Below, in pieces: positions 9,830 to 21,267 of a stretch of 24,345 nt of DNA. The stretch comes from Hemicentrotus pulcherrimus (Eukaryota > Echinodermata > Echinoidea > Camarodonta > Strongylocentrotidae). The notes under the pieces were generated by a model, which did not search any database, was not told the DNA's origin, and was given only the letters and a program-made list of their open reading frames with translations. Numbering within the stretch: the stretch's first letter is position 1; each line of letters starts with the position of its first letter. Where the stretch lies: the NCBI GenBank assembly GCA_003118195.1, contig BEXV01000621.1:23116-47460 (forward strand). Direction: 5' to 3'. The position numbers were made by a program, and so were the translations under genes.

Positions 9830-10319
9830 ATCATTGTTATTATGCAAGGGTGGAAGAACATCAGATTAAACATGTTCCCTGAAAAGCATGGCTCTTCAAA
9901 TGCCTTCATATTTTTGATATGACATGAAACATCGTAAAAATTAGGGGCGTAGGTTTTTTCGCCATGTGCTCGTGTAGTCACATATACATCATTCTGTGTA
10001 CAGTGCTTGTAACTTTGCCAAGATTTGGCCAAATTTCTTATCATTTTGATGATTCGAGAACCTTGCAATACACACGAATACTTATATACTAGATGATCAA
10101 CCTTTTCTGATGGATTCCACACCGTTTCTTTCACAATGCAATCACATGACCAGAACTCAACTTTATCTTTAAATGCCAGGCACCAAATTACACCTGGGTG
10201 AAAAGTGGCAAATATGTGCAAATGATTTTCCAAAGGACGTTAGTGCCGGTACGGGGTTCGACCCCTCAACCCTTAGACTGAAAGTCAAGTGAATGAACTA
10301 CTAAACCACCGAACCTCCA
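9830..10319 (-). mobile_element. tRNA-derived SINE, inverted, left end approximate
   Basis: Read on the - strand, a tRNA-like head (10319 to 10242) leads into a core (10247 to 10176) with ggcactaacgtcctttgg, atttgccac, cacccaggtgt and ggtgcctgg. This aligns with the SINE at 1-330. The following body is diverged, and an ATT/AAC-rich patch near 9825-9845 may be the tail. Most of the body happens to be open on the - strand (151 codons, 10233-9778). That reading frame starts inside the SINE core and is not a gene. The right boundary is set by the head; the left boundary is a guess. Confidence 0.6.
10242..10319 (-). repeat. tRNA-like SINE head with A- and B-box motifs
   Basis: On the - strand, tggtttagtagttcattc resembles an A box and gggtcgaaccc (about 10254-10264) a B box. 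Between them ctttcag looks like an anticodon loop. The acceptor arms (ggaggtt and ccggcac) do not pair, so it is not a functional tRNA gene. The parent tRNA cannot be fixed; a Glu- or Lys-like loop is possible. Confidence 0.55.
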
Positions 10320-11736
10320 CTGTCATTTTATTGTGGTTAAAACATTCGTTAAAGGAGTGGGGGCAATCTAGAGATGCTCGCGGCATTGGCAAAGTACTAT
10401 TGTGAACATGGCTTTTATAGCTAAGTTGCCTCAAAGAGCGCAATATAATCCCAAATGTGTTCCTACTTTCCTTCCGGACAATATCTATTTCGTCCAGCAT
10501 ATTTTTCAGTCCCAAAATTTCGTGTTCAGCCACATCAATCAGTGCATTTTAAACCATCTATTTTGTTTCTTCTCTTTTCTCCGTCTGTTTGTCTCGTATG
10601 TGTTGCTCGCCACCTACTCTCTTTTAGAAGACGTATATTGTGATGTAATAATGTGTAATTATAATTTCTTAACTTGAAATCTTAATCTGTCTTTATTAAT
10701 CATATCTGTCTCCTTCGTATTTTCTCATAATTACCTGTCTTTCCATATTCGCTCTCTCATTTTTTTCTCTCTCCATATTTTAGCGTGTCTTTTTGTCAGG
10801 AAATTCCAAAGAAAATACAAAAATGCATATTACATAAATAATATTTGTTCGACTAAGAAAAAGCGCAAGTTATACTGGTACCCACAAATAAATCGATCCT
10901 AAATGTAGAACGGCCATACTTCTGAACGAATATCATGAATTTTCATTCCAGATTTTCTATTACTTTAAGGAGAGCAATCAGGCGAACTAATACTAGTCAG
11001 AGATGTAAATAAACCATGCCTATTACCTGCAGTCATGGATAATGAGAAAAGAAATCACATTGAAAGGGATCTCGAGTGGGTTTTTCCCCCTCCTAAAAGT
11101 CCGGAAACGGTGGGAAATTTCTGCAATTATGGACGATTACCATGCGATCACTCTGCAAAGAACTCTACGCATGGGACTAAGGCTGGTAGTCCGATTTAAC
11201 CCCGTACTGCGGAAATTAAAAGTCATTGGCGGGAAGACTCTACCTCCACAAAGCAAATATGTTTATTATCACGAACTCTGAGTGAATGAAGATTGGATGC
11301 TAGTCCTCCATTTTTTCAATGGATTACGACAGGATATTAAAATTTGTATCTTTTGTCGCAAAATAAGCATCAGAGAATAGCCCGCCTGTAGGAATTTCTA
11401 TGATTTTAAGATGATATTGTATGGATTGAAGGAATTATTATTGATGTAAACATTCTTACGATAATTATAGAGTTATACATTGACATTAGGGCTCTTTATA
11501 ATTATCATTGAGACAGCCTTTGGCCTATTTTTTACTGGTACACTTGACGTTTAGTTACTCTGTATTCATTTCTCAGTTTATTTTGTAAAATATGAAAATA
11601 AATTTTGGAAAAAAATAGAGGTTACTTTGGCGGTAATCGAAGTTATCAGAACCCGTTCAAAGCTAACAACACTCACGCTGTGTAATTTGTGTATGTAATA
11701 TGACAGACTTGAAGGACTCACGTCTATATCCACAAG
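10320..11736. other. Intergenic DNA, no feature recognised
   Basis: Short frames at 10285-10533 (-), 10402-10677 (+) and 11042-11281 (+) have no recognisable domain. A CT-rich stretch lies at about 10740-10790. I saw no repeats beyond that. Confidence 0.4.
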
Positions 11737-11812
11737 AAGAAAGAGAAGAAGAGGAAGAAAGAGAAGAGGAAAGTGGAAGAAGAAGGAGAAATAGAAATGG
11801 ACAAAAAGAAAT
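11737..11812 (+). repeat. Polypurine (GAA/GAG-rich) tract
   Basis: About 75 bases of nearly pure A/G (gaagaaagagaagaagagga type) with only a few T/C interruptions. It is followed after about 16 bases by a long pyrimidine tract on the same strand. Confidence 0.85.
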
Positions 11813-11828
11813 AAACATCTTTTCAGAC

Positions 11829-12010
11829 CTCTCTCCCTTCCTTTCTCCCTCCCCACCTCCTCCTCCTACTATGTTCTTCTCCTCTTCCTTCTCACCCTTC
11901 TCCTCCACCTCCTCCCTTCATTATCCTCCTCCTCCTTCTCCACCTCTTCCCCCTCCTCCTTGTCCTCATTTTCCTTCTCCACCTCCTCCCCTCCTCCTCC
12001 TCGTATCCCC
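11829..12010 (+). repeat. Polypyrimidine (CTC/CTT-rich) tract
   Basis: About 180 bases dominated by cctcct and ccttct with few purines. It is responsible for the 177-codon Pro/Ser-rich open frame at 11700-12233 and the 81- and 92-codon frames on the other strand. These are repeat-derived frames, not genes. Confidence 0.85.
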
Positions 12011-13610
12011 ATCCTCTGATTCAGCGCCCCTCTCTCGACATGTTCACGTCTTAAAATTTCTTTATTTTCTTATTTCTTTTAAGACATCTTCTTACTCATC
12101 TTCAAACATTAAAAACTCACGTTTTATTTCATTGCTCACTATTCAAGTTCAGACATTTTTACCCTTTCTTACTTTTGAAGTGTCTTTTCATCGCCAGAGG
12201 AATCACAATGTCTTTGATTATGCTTTATTATGACACATGCAATCTCCTCGGTTACTGATTTACTACCAAAACGACAACAGCAACCAAATATATATACACA
12301 ATAAAGTGAATCTTAATGACATAGGACAGCAACCACATCTTTGTTAAAATGTCACAATGTGCTTTATAAGACTGGGGAAATGAAACGAGTTAGAGATCGA
12401 GGTGCCCTCAGAATAAAAACAAGCATTGCTGCTAGACCAAATAATAATATAGTCAGGTAATAGATCGTCTTCTTATTATACCGGGCTAGAGGATGAGAAG
12501 AGAAGACGGAGGGAATGGGAGAAAATCAGATTATTTTTCTAAGGAATCGCAGATATGACCAGAAGCTTCTCTCTGGCTGAGATTCTTGGGATATCTTCTG
12601 ATTGCATGACCATCGATTGAGACTTGACTTTCTTGGCATTGCCTCTGGCCTTTTCGATTTAACCACAAGTTTTCGAACTTTTAGAGACGATGTGGATGTT
12701 TAGGGGGAAAAGAAAGATCAGGTAAGAACAAAAGTGAAGTGAATTTGGAGAAAATTGTACCTGAATGTTCGCCAGAAGTTTATTTATTCTTCCTAACAGA
12801 AGCAAGATTAAAGACAATGAGTGTCACGGTAGGGTTAGAAAGAAGAAAAAAAATATTGTCACCGCGTCAATGCTCTTCCTACAACAACAAAAATCTTTTA
12901 CATTTCATTTATAGTAAAATAAATTTTCAGGCAATACAGTAGCAAGAGAATTTCGTTTGAAGGTTAAATTACATTATTAATATTGGCATATCCCTCATGT
13001 TATAAGATAGCCTTTCTTTTATAACAATAAAACCTTTAGATTATGTAATGTTCTTTTTTAACAACGCATTTAATGAAAAATGCAAGCTACTACATTTTGA
13101 TATAAACAATAGCTAAAAGGTGGAAAATGGAGGATAGAGTACAAGAGAGAGCTTAAATCGAACAAAAAATTGATAGGTTATAAGAAAGGGGAGATGTACA
13201 TGAAAAGGGAGTGATGAACAAAAGAAGAAATATCAAAAGAAGGGATTCTCGTTTTACCGCTTTACCGCTCTGTTTGTAGAACAAAACATTTCCGCTTTCT
13301 TTCCATGGTGTTTATTGAACAGCATGAACTCGTATTTTGATTTAAAACAGAAAAAATAGATTTGGCATTGGCCGATTGTAAATCATTATTGGAATTGGTA
13401 CAAGGTAATATTTACGACACAACGGGTGGGGACAAATTTCACAGGTTCATTAATTGGGTTCTTGATTGAGATTTTTTTATTTTATAGGTTTAATAAGATC
13501 ACTAATTAAATGAGATATGATGGGATATGTGTGATCACAATAGTTTGACATTTGTATCGACCGTGTATTGTTAAGCCTTGATGAGTCAAGGGGCAGTTAA
13601 TAACGCAGAG
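12011..13610. other. Intergenic DNA, no feature recognised
   Basis: AT-rich with no repeat array. A 67-codon frame at 12739-12942 is unremarkable. No tRNA-like boxes were seen. Confidence 0.45.
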
Positions 13611-13624
13611 GGAGAGAGAGAGAG

Positions 13625-13666
<42 letters not shown>

Positions 13667-13694
13667 TGTGTGTGTGTGTGTGTTTGTTTGTTTG
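13611..13694. repeat. Compound (GA)n(GT)n microsatellite
   Basis: About 17 bp of ga repeats (13612-13628) run directly into about 66 bp of gt repeats with single-base interruptions and a tttg end. Open frames on both strands here are Cys/Val or Thr/His strings and are artefacts of the repeat. Confidence 0.95.
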
Positions 13695-13698
13695 TGGG

Positions 13699-13714
13699 CA
13701 GGGAGATCTCCCTG
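13699..13714. repeat. 16-bp perfect palindrome
   Basis: cagggagatctccctg equals its reverse complement. Its half-site is the same as the hairpin arms at 337-347 and 356-366, suggesting a shared mobile or repeated motif. Confidence 0.7.
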
Positions 13715-13771
13715 GTGTGGGGGTGTACTTGTGCGTATGTGTACACGTGATAGTGAGAACTGAAGGGAAGG

Positions 13772-14156
13772 TAGACAGAGATAAGAAGAGGCAGATAGAT
13801 ACAGATGGTGAGAGAAAGATATAAGAGAAAGAGAGAGAGAGAGAGATGAATAAGATGGTAAAGATGGTGCACACATTGTGACGGAAGAAACCAAGAAAAA
13901 GAACACGAGACAAAAGGTCGTTTGTGTCAATATCAGTCTGGGTGTAGGCAAGCAATCAATTGTCTTTCAGTGAGAGCCTCCTCGCGGATATGGAATGTTT
14001 ATTCGATCCTGAGACAATCTCGCTTTATATCGATGTACCATCTCAGGAATGGGCTTTATACAATCAGCATCAATAACGAAACACAGCGGAGAGATGGTAA
14101 GGCAGAGAGAGATGGAGAGAGAGAGAGAGAGAGATAGAGATAGAAAGAGAGAGAGG
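13772..14156. repeat. GA-rich region with two short (GA)n runs and a unique middle
   Basis: Purine-rich DNA with ga runs at 13828-13846 and 14115-14134. The stretch between about 13880 and 14090 is ordinary sequence with no recognised feature. Confidence 0.7.
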
Positions 14157-14179
14157 CGAGAGGCGAAGACTTTCTCTAA

Positions 14180-14410
14180 ACTGTCAAGGATGTGAAATCG
14201 TTGGCTCTGATATCAGTCGAAAGAACGCTAGCGGATATTATGAGATCGACGTGGCGTCTGTCGCATTCATCCACGCTTGTATCCCCGTATCCGCTTTGCT
14301 GTATCAAGGGCGACTCCCGTAGCCCGCCAAAAACAAATCACCCATTCAAGCCCGCTTTGCTCGTCTCTAATCACCGCTTGTTCAACTAGCACATTCCGCG
14401 TTCTACCCAA
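14180..14410. other. CpG-richer single-copy block, possible regulatory element
   Basis: About 230 bp of non-repetitive, less AT-rich sequence with many CG dinucleotides (gctagcggat, gatcgacgtggcg, cccgtagcccgcc). It is flanked by GA repeats on the left and CT repeats on the right. No reading frame has recognisable content. The regulatory role is inferred from composition only. Confidence 0.3.
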
Positions 14411-14446
14411 CTCTTCTTCTCTATCTCTCTCTCTCTCTCTCTCTCC
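14411..14446. repeat. (CT)n microsatellite
   Basis: ct repeats with one or two interruptions at the left edge. Opposite strand composition to the GA tracts at 14104-14156. Confidence 0.9.
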
Positions 14447-15662
14447 GGCAGCGCTTTGAAAAGAACCATCAGAACTAAGCAAAAAATACCGCTCAATAAA
14501 GATGAATTCGATAAGAGTAGCTCGATCTGGAACTATCTGATTTCATTATTTAGTGAAAATCTTAATATACCCTATTGTGGGTGCTTGAATCGCAATATCC
14601 GCCATGCAGGTCTCGGATAAATGAGAAGAAAAGCTTGGATTCCACGGACAATACAACACTAGTTGCGTCGATATTGACTGGCCACAAAGATACATTAAAA
14701 GTATAATTTCCATTGAATGGGGATATTGTTTTCCTTCAATGGCGTTTGTGAATCTATGCCCCCTATGAAGAAAGAAAAAGCTTGGAGATCTATCTTGAAG
14801 TCATGATACAATCGAATGAATAGGAGGGGATTCAATCGATTGGTATTGGGCGCTTCACTCAAGACTAATATAACTAATGCCTTCTCCCTCAGGCCAGTTT
14901 TCTGAAATGAAATTATAAGAGCGAACGCCTCCGAGAAGCCAAGCCGCTGCGCTCCCGCTCCAGGATGAGAGCGACTCGGTAGAGGCTGCGATGAAGTCGA
15001 GCTGAAAGATAAGAGAATTTCATCAATCACTTGTCACTAAATCAAATTTCTTAGACGTGAAGCCGTTTTCCAATCATGCTTTCCCATCGTTTTTATCTCG
15101 GTGAAATCCATTTGGTCACCTTAGTACGATCATTACTAAACGAATTTCACTCAAATCATTCAATTTCTTACCTTTATCTAATTGTTCTTTGCTTTATACT
15201 TGTTTGCTTACTTACATTAGTTTTTTTGTGTGGTATATACCCGATCAAAATTGAAGGAAAAACGTAGTATATTTGAACAAATAATGCATAACTTGTTATT
15301 AACATTTATACCTATTCATTTACTTTTATTATATATACGTTCATTTATTTACGGATTCATTGATTTGTCACCAGGGTAACGTTTTCAACAAAACTTGGTC
15401 ATCCCTAAAAACATCATACATTTTTCATGATAATTATATGCCAATGAGTATCTAACAAAATTATTTGAAAAAAAAGCTACTGCCGGGGATCAACGAAATC
15501 ATTAATTTGATAAATTAATGGAATTGCAATAAGCATTTAAACAACAAAAACATACGATATTGGAAAGCGTTGTAAGCATGTGTAATAAAGATTCAAAGTC
15601 AAAATCGAAATCAGAACTAGTAACTTGAAATACATCCAAAAAATATGGAAAACAACCCCCAT
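14447..15662. other. Intergenic DNA with one GC-richer patch
   Basis: Positions 14925-15005 are GC-richer (ccgagaagccaagccgctgcg region). The - strand is open for 111 codons (15030-14695), with no domain that I recognise. The rest is AT-rich and featureless to my eye. Confidence 0.35.
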
Positions 15663-15865
15663 CTCACCTTTTCTCTCTCTCTCACACTCTCTATATCTCT
15701 CTAATAATAATAATTTTAAAACTTCCAAGTTCTTCTTCTTTAAGATTAAAAAACTTCTTCTTCTTTAATCTTCTTCTATTCCTCTCTCTCTCTCTCTTTA
15801 ACATTATTCCCCCTATTTTCCTCTCCTCATTCCAACTCTCTCTCTCTCTCTCTCTCTCTTGCTTT
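15663..15865. repeat. CT/CTT-rich low-complexity tract
   Basis: A series of ctctct and cttctt runs, with (CT)n at about 15781-15797 and 15835-15860. Between about 15742 and 15772, aagattaaa and tttaatctt form a small perfect inverted repeat. Confidence 0.85.
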
Positions 15866-17888
15866 CTTCCTCTCCCTCTATGTCTTTTCCAGGGGATTTT
15901 TCCCATTTAAATTCTTTGTATTACGTTTCTTTCTAAATCACGAGCACTTTCAATACTTATAATTTGTTTGTTTTAGATCATCAAACTTTGGAAATATTTA
16001 ATGCTTTTCATTTTTTTATACATCTAGCAAATTATTTGATGCCAAATGGAGAAAGTATAGAAATATGAAGAAACAAAATTGTCAAAAGGATGACTGGCTC
16101 GATTTTTCTTTTAGAGGTGTATGACATTGAAAATAAAAGGATGTAATCAAAGTGTGAGGAAACATTTTTAGCTGCTGAAAGTTAGGATGATGTCAAGAAA
16201 TTAAAAAGCGTCGAATGTCATGATTTGAGGCCATTAAGCACTTAATGACGGACAAAGGATCTCGCTTCATATCTGTAAGGGAGTACATTAATAGCCGTAA
16301 ATAATTGATTGCAAGTAAGAAGAAAATGTGATCCATTTTGCAAGTTGGAATCTAAAATAAAAACGTGGACGTAAAAATGGCCAGCTCCTAATGATCGTCA
16401 AAGATGAAAGAGAACCCGTAAAAAGCATCGGGTAGAGACGGGTGAGGGATATCTAGAATGTTAAGATGAATCCCAATCTGTGCATGGCTTCATAATAGTC
16501 TTGTTGGTGCCCTACATAAATAAATGAAGAGGTGAGACCTCGGTTATGCTGTGATGAAATTACCATTGATTTCTCCATCGAATGGGCAAAAAAAGACGGG
16601 ACAAAAAACGACATAATAACCGTCTTTTCCCATTTTCGCACATCTCACAATTCCATTAGTACTCGTCCACCGTACAACTCTCAACAAAAGACGGGGTTAT
16701 AGCGAGGTGATACTTTAAACGGTGGCTAATAAATCTATCAGGTGGAATACAGCCAGATACAATAGCCTGACCATTTTGTCTTTCCTTCCTCCTCTCCACG
16801 CATCCTCTCCTTCTTTTCCGACTCTTAAAAATATATAAAAATCACTTTCCGATGAACAAACGTAATGCATATACGTAAGAGCGTAATTGTATTATTTGGA
16901 CGTATCGCTTCATTTCTTATTTAGCACAAGCAAGAAAAGGAGAAATACAATGAGACTTTGACGACATGGTAGTATGACTCGCTAGACTTCTCTTTCTCAA
17001 GTTGCACTGATTTAAAAGAAAAGCAATTCATTAGGATAGGAACAAGATCAAGCTGTTGTTGTCTAGTCGATTATACGATCCTCTTTTCCTCTTTTTAAAA
17101 AGGAGAAAGACCAATGAATCGGCCTCTAGGGAGAAACAACTGACTCTTTAATAAATATTTTTTACGTTGCGTAATATAGCTTATAGGCATTACATTTCTT
17201 GATTTTTCTTGAGATTTTTTTATATTTAGTTTTTCTGGTAAAGTTTGAATTATCTGATTCAAAAGATAATTTTGCAATATTTTTTGTTAATCCTCAAATC
17301 AGATATTCAGAATATAATTTGATAAACCGCAAAGATAATTGATACAATCTGGTCAAATTTTTGTTTTGTTTCATTTCATTTCATTTAATCAATGTCTGTA
17401 ATGTAAAAATCAGTAGGAATAATGACTAGAATTATCAAATCATCAATATTTGCATTTTCACTAAAGAAGCAAATCAATTACTAAACGATGTGTAGAACAC
17501 ATACACAAAAAAAAACCAAAAAAAAGTTATATCTCATTTCGAGCATAAGAGAAAAATCCTCCAAACGTGTTTTCAAAGACACATGGCATTAACAAACAAA
17601 AATCGTCGGTGAACATATCGAGAAATATGATTAGAGTCTCTACGTTTGGATACACAATGTCTGTTTTAATATATTAATATTCTTTATAACAATTTAACCT
17701 GTCCATTGTATAAACACTTCCGCTAAAGGTTTTGAAAAGTTAAACATTACCAAAATGTTGCAATATTATCAAAGTATATGCTTTCCTTTCGAAAAGGAAA
17801 TTTCAGTTTCAACATATAGAATTAATCAATAACACACCGCAATTCGGCAGCAAAGGAGATTAACGACACAGATACATTAACACAGAAT
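15866..17888. other. Intergenic DNA, no feature recognised
   Basis: Two kilobases of AT-rich sequence. Short frames on the - strand (16453-16641, 17095-17277) have no recognisable content. A catttcatttcattt run lies near 17370-17386. Confidence 0.45.
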
Positions 17889-18145
17889 CAGAAAAAAGAG
17901 AGAGGCATAGAAAGAGAGAGGAAGAAAGAAGAGAGAGAAGAGAGGTAGAGAGAGAAAGAGATGGGGAGGAGAGAGAACGGAATTTAGAGATAAAATATTG
18001 TCATTGATTGATAAAAGATCGAAAATAGAGAGCGTTAGAGTACAGTAAAAGACAAAGAAATATATAAAGAAAGAGAAAGAGAACTAGGAAGAAATCGGGA
18101 GTAAGAGAGATATAGAAAGAAAGAGATAAAAAGATAAAAATGAAG
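17889..18145 (+). repeat. GA-rich low-complexity tract
   Basis: Purine-dominated gagagaaag and gaaagaaag repeats, interrupted by about 60 bp of ordinary sequence near 17980-18045. Confidence 0.85.
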
Positions 18146-18369
18146 AAATGTCATGAGTAGGGATATGCAATCGAGGGTAAGTGTTGTTTGTAGAACTCAT
18201 CAACTGCGAGCCATTATCGCTATCTAAGTCCAATGTGAAGACAGCGACGTGGCACCAGCTTGTGTACACAATTATCCCTCTCTCTGGACCCGTACCCCTG
18301 AAAGGTGTGCCCAAGAATTAAGACGACATGGAGGATAAGAAAAAGAGAGAAAAAAAGAAGACAAATCGT

Positions 18370-18640
18370 CTTTAGGCTGAGCATATTGCCATTGTGAGCG
18401 GGCATGAGTGAGCGATTAAGAGCGCTGGGGTCTCGAATCGAGAGTGTATACCCTAACAATTTACCCCCCTCGTCTGCCGGCCCGCACGTCCCACTGAAAT
18501 TCGACGCCCTAACTCGGCTTCGCGATCCACTAGCTCCACCGACTAATTTCATTAGCTTAACGTGTGGCGAGTAAGAATTGATTGAATTACCGGCCTTTCA
18601 AATATCTAATCGATTGAATTTTTCTCTCTCGGTCACGCTT
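18370..18640. other. CpG-richer single-copy block, possible regulatory element
   Basis: A less AT-rich, non-repetitive block (cgtctgccggcccgcacgtccc region, 18471-18493). It ends in homeodomain-like sequences (taatttcattag, taatcgattgaat). The - strand is open for 110 codons at 18552-18220 without a recognisable domain. Function is inferred from composition only. Confidence 0.3.
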
Positions 18641-18800
18641 CGCCATTATGTTTTTTCTTTTCTTCTTCGGTTTTTATCTTGCCTTGAAGTAAATCGGGGT
18701 AAATCTTAAGACAGTAGTTGGTCGATGCTCTTTTTTCCATTGCTAATAAGGACGAATGAAGTAAAATGATGTTGAAAATCACAATCATCTTCCCAAACCC

Positions 18801-18823
18801 TTCTCTCTCTCTCTCTCTCTCTC
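18801..18823. repeat. (TC)n microsatellite
   Basis: Eleven tc dinucleotides within a CT-rich neighbourhood extending to about 18865. Confidence 0.9.
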
Positions 18824-18959
18824 ATTTCTTTTGTTTTCTTCTCTGTACCTCTCTCTTTATCTCTTATCCGTTTCATTTCCGACTTTCATATACCAGAGTA
18901 AAGAAATAGAAATTATGAAATTAATTGGAATTCAGTGACAGGAGAACAGGGAATGGAAA

Positions 18960-19350
18960 TAAAAGGAAAATAATAATGAGAACAGGTATAGATAAAGAGA
19001 GGATGGATAAGCTAGGAGAAATAAAAGGGCAGAGGCAGAAGGTAGAAGAGAAATGAGATGGACAAAATGGAAACGGAAAGAAACAGAAATGTAGAGATAG
19101 TAGAATTGAGTTGGGATGAAAAGGAAGAAAAGGAGTGAGAGAGAGAAAGAAAGAAAAAAATTAGAGAGAGTGGAAGAACAGGCTGAAGTGGAGAGAGAGA
19201 GAGAGAGACACAGACGGAGATTTGGGATGGGGAGGGAGAGATGAGGAGGAGGAGGACGAGGTGGAGGTAGATATAAAGAAATCGAGAGAAGGAGAGAGAG
19301 AGAGAGTGAGCGAGAAAGAGATAGAGAAAGAGATAGAGAAAGAGAGCACT
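18960..19350 (+). repeat. GA-rich low-complexity tract leading into the duplicated block
   Basis: Purine-rich with pure (GA)n at 19190-19207 and 19292-19306. The left edge of the duplicated block falls inside the second run. Open frames on the - strand here (62 and 123 codons, Ser/Leu/Phe-rich) come from the repeat. Confidence 0.85.
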
Positions 19351-21266
19351 GAGGGGCCTACCGTATCTTGACAAGCGAAGCACCGAGTGACTTTTGGCGG
19401 AAAGGATGGGGTGTGATTCGATTAGGACAGTGCGAAGCGGTAAAGCGCCTTTTTTGTGGTGACTTGACTTCGCGTATTAGCGAAGGTAATAGGAAATTTC
19501 GTCCTGTCCTCCTCCATCTTGGCCCACCGACCATGATGAAAAGGGGCGAATAATCGCTCGCTTATACAACAATCACAGTGCTTTCAGCAAGATTGAATCC
19601 AAATGACTTGATTTCCCACTTTGAAGAAAAGCAGGGAGAATTCGTCCACCAATTGAAGAAATTAACATAACTTTCTTCCGCGAAGTCATCCATTCAAAGA
19701 TGCTCGGGTGTTTAACTCTCACACAAGTGTGGAAGTGGGAGTGCGTGCACCTGTGTATGTGGGATATATGCATTGTACATCTTTTTTTTGTGAGAGAAAA
19801 GGAGAACAACTTTGACAACGACGAGAAATAAACATTTGTTTCCAACCAAAATCAATTGCTCAGATTGAAAAATACATAGCAGTATTCAAACCCATATTAT
19901 TCTAAATTTTTCCCTCAAATTATTGTCATCGTCATTTACCCTTCTACTAATAAACTGTTTTTTAAATTTTAAATCTAACTTCCCTTTTGCCCGTCTTTAG
20001 ACGAGCTATCCGGTAATCATTGTTATGTAAACAAGACAAATAATTGGATGAAATTAATACCAATTATGATCGCTGCCGTAAGGTAGTTTCTCCTGAATTA
20101 CACCGCGTGCATCATTACCACCGACACCGCACCGTTTGCGAGTGCCATTTCAATTCCGCCCGTTTTCATCTAATTCATTTATTAGCCCCCGAGTCGTAAT
20201 ATGCTTGTTTCTCTCCCGTTTAATTTGATCAAGATGATTAATAATGCAAACCGATTCTGTTCCACTGTTTCCAGTTGATACCCATGTAGGAAATCACCGC
20301 AATGGATCAAGTTAACGATGACATTCATATTTTGACAAGGGGTGAAGGTGGACTGCGGTTTCATTTTGAAGACAAATTATGTCCTGTTGTTGTTTTTGCA
20401 ACATGGATGTACGAAGCACACGGTGGAATGATTGAATTAACATAGCCTGATGAACCAGACAAACACGTCAAACAAATTAATGTAACGCTGCGAAAACAAC
20501 CGTCTTAGGATTGTTTAACCAATGTCTGAAAAAAAGTAATCATCACTAAATCAACTAATCACCAATCATGATGTTGTTTCATGAAAGGAACGTTCAAAAT
20601 AGAATGACTATCACAAATAACATTGACCTTAATTTTCATAATTCACCGATGTAACTAAAAAAACGTAGACAAAATATTAATATCTATCATGAAAAGTGAA
20701 TAAACCCATAAATGTTTAATTATCATCGATTCAGGGTTTGGAAGTATGAAGCAAAGTTTCGGTTAGATACGTTCTACCTTGATTCAAAAAAAAAGAAAAA
20801 GAAAGATAATTGTCAATTTAATTTTTAATATAATTAGCAGAGTTATTGCTACTTAGTTCAAGATACAGTATCTTTAATTGTATCATCATTCACTGATGGC
20901 ACTAGTAGCCATAACTAAAATAAGAATATAGGCAATAACAGTACATCAGAATGGGTAGCATTAATAACTGTTAAACATATGGAGAGGTTTGCTGACGAAT
21001 GGAGTACCAGTGTAATAGTCTACAATATCTTAAGTTAAATGTGAAAGTATGGATTAATTACTGATAGCAATTTCGAATATACAGTAATTGGAGGTCCAGT
21101 CAAGGAAATGTCAAGTCAAGGTAGATTTTAAAAGAATAAAAATGAATGTAATGTCATAAGTGTTTGATATAGAAGTTTGGGCAGATGAAAATGATGTGTG
21201 GGTAGACTAAGAGAGAAATCGTGGTAGTATAATGTTCAAAATAGTGGTAGTAGATGCAAAGATAGA
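19292..21266 (+). repeat. Direct duplication, copy A (1975 bp)
   Basis: Each base matches copy B at an offset of exactly 2125. I compared the lines and found no substitution or indel, including homopolymers of 7 to 9 bases. The block is ordinary AT-rich sequence with a less AT-rich patch at 20095-20215 and no recognised gene. The 61-, 90- and 60-codon frames occur identically in both copies and have no known content. The right end lies in the first units of the 21-bp minisatellite, immediately before the single N. Confidence 0.95.
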
Positions 21267-21267
21267 N
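21267..21267. other. Single ambiguous base N at the duplication junction
   Basis: The only N in the window. It sits exactly where copy A stops matching copy B. This is the pattern expected of a contig join or a gap of unknown size reduced to one base. Confidence 0.9.

Noticed and set aside
9778..10233. 151-codon open frame on the - strand
   Set aside because: Its start lies in the SINE core and it runs through SINE body sequence. No domain was recognised.
10242..10319. Functional tRNA gene on the - strand
   Set aside because: The acceptor arms do not pair and it leads directly into a SINE core. It is the promoter head of a SINE.
11700..12233. 177-codon Glu/Arg- then Pro/Ser-rich open frame on the + strand
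   Set aside because: It is produced by the purine and pyrimidine tracts. The opposite strand is open too, and no domain is present.
13506..13955. Open frames of 91 to 149 codons across the GT/GA repeats
   Set aside because: Low-complexity translations of dinucleotide repeats.
18400..18450. tRNA-Leu-like sequence (gagcgattaagagcgctgg, then tctcgaatcgag)
   Set aside because: The A-box resemblance is suggestive, but there is no proper anticodon arm, B box spacing or acceptor pairing. At most it is a decayed tRNA-like remnant.
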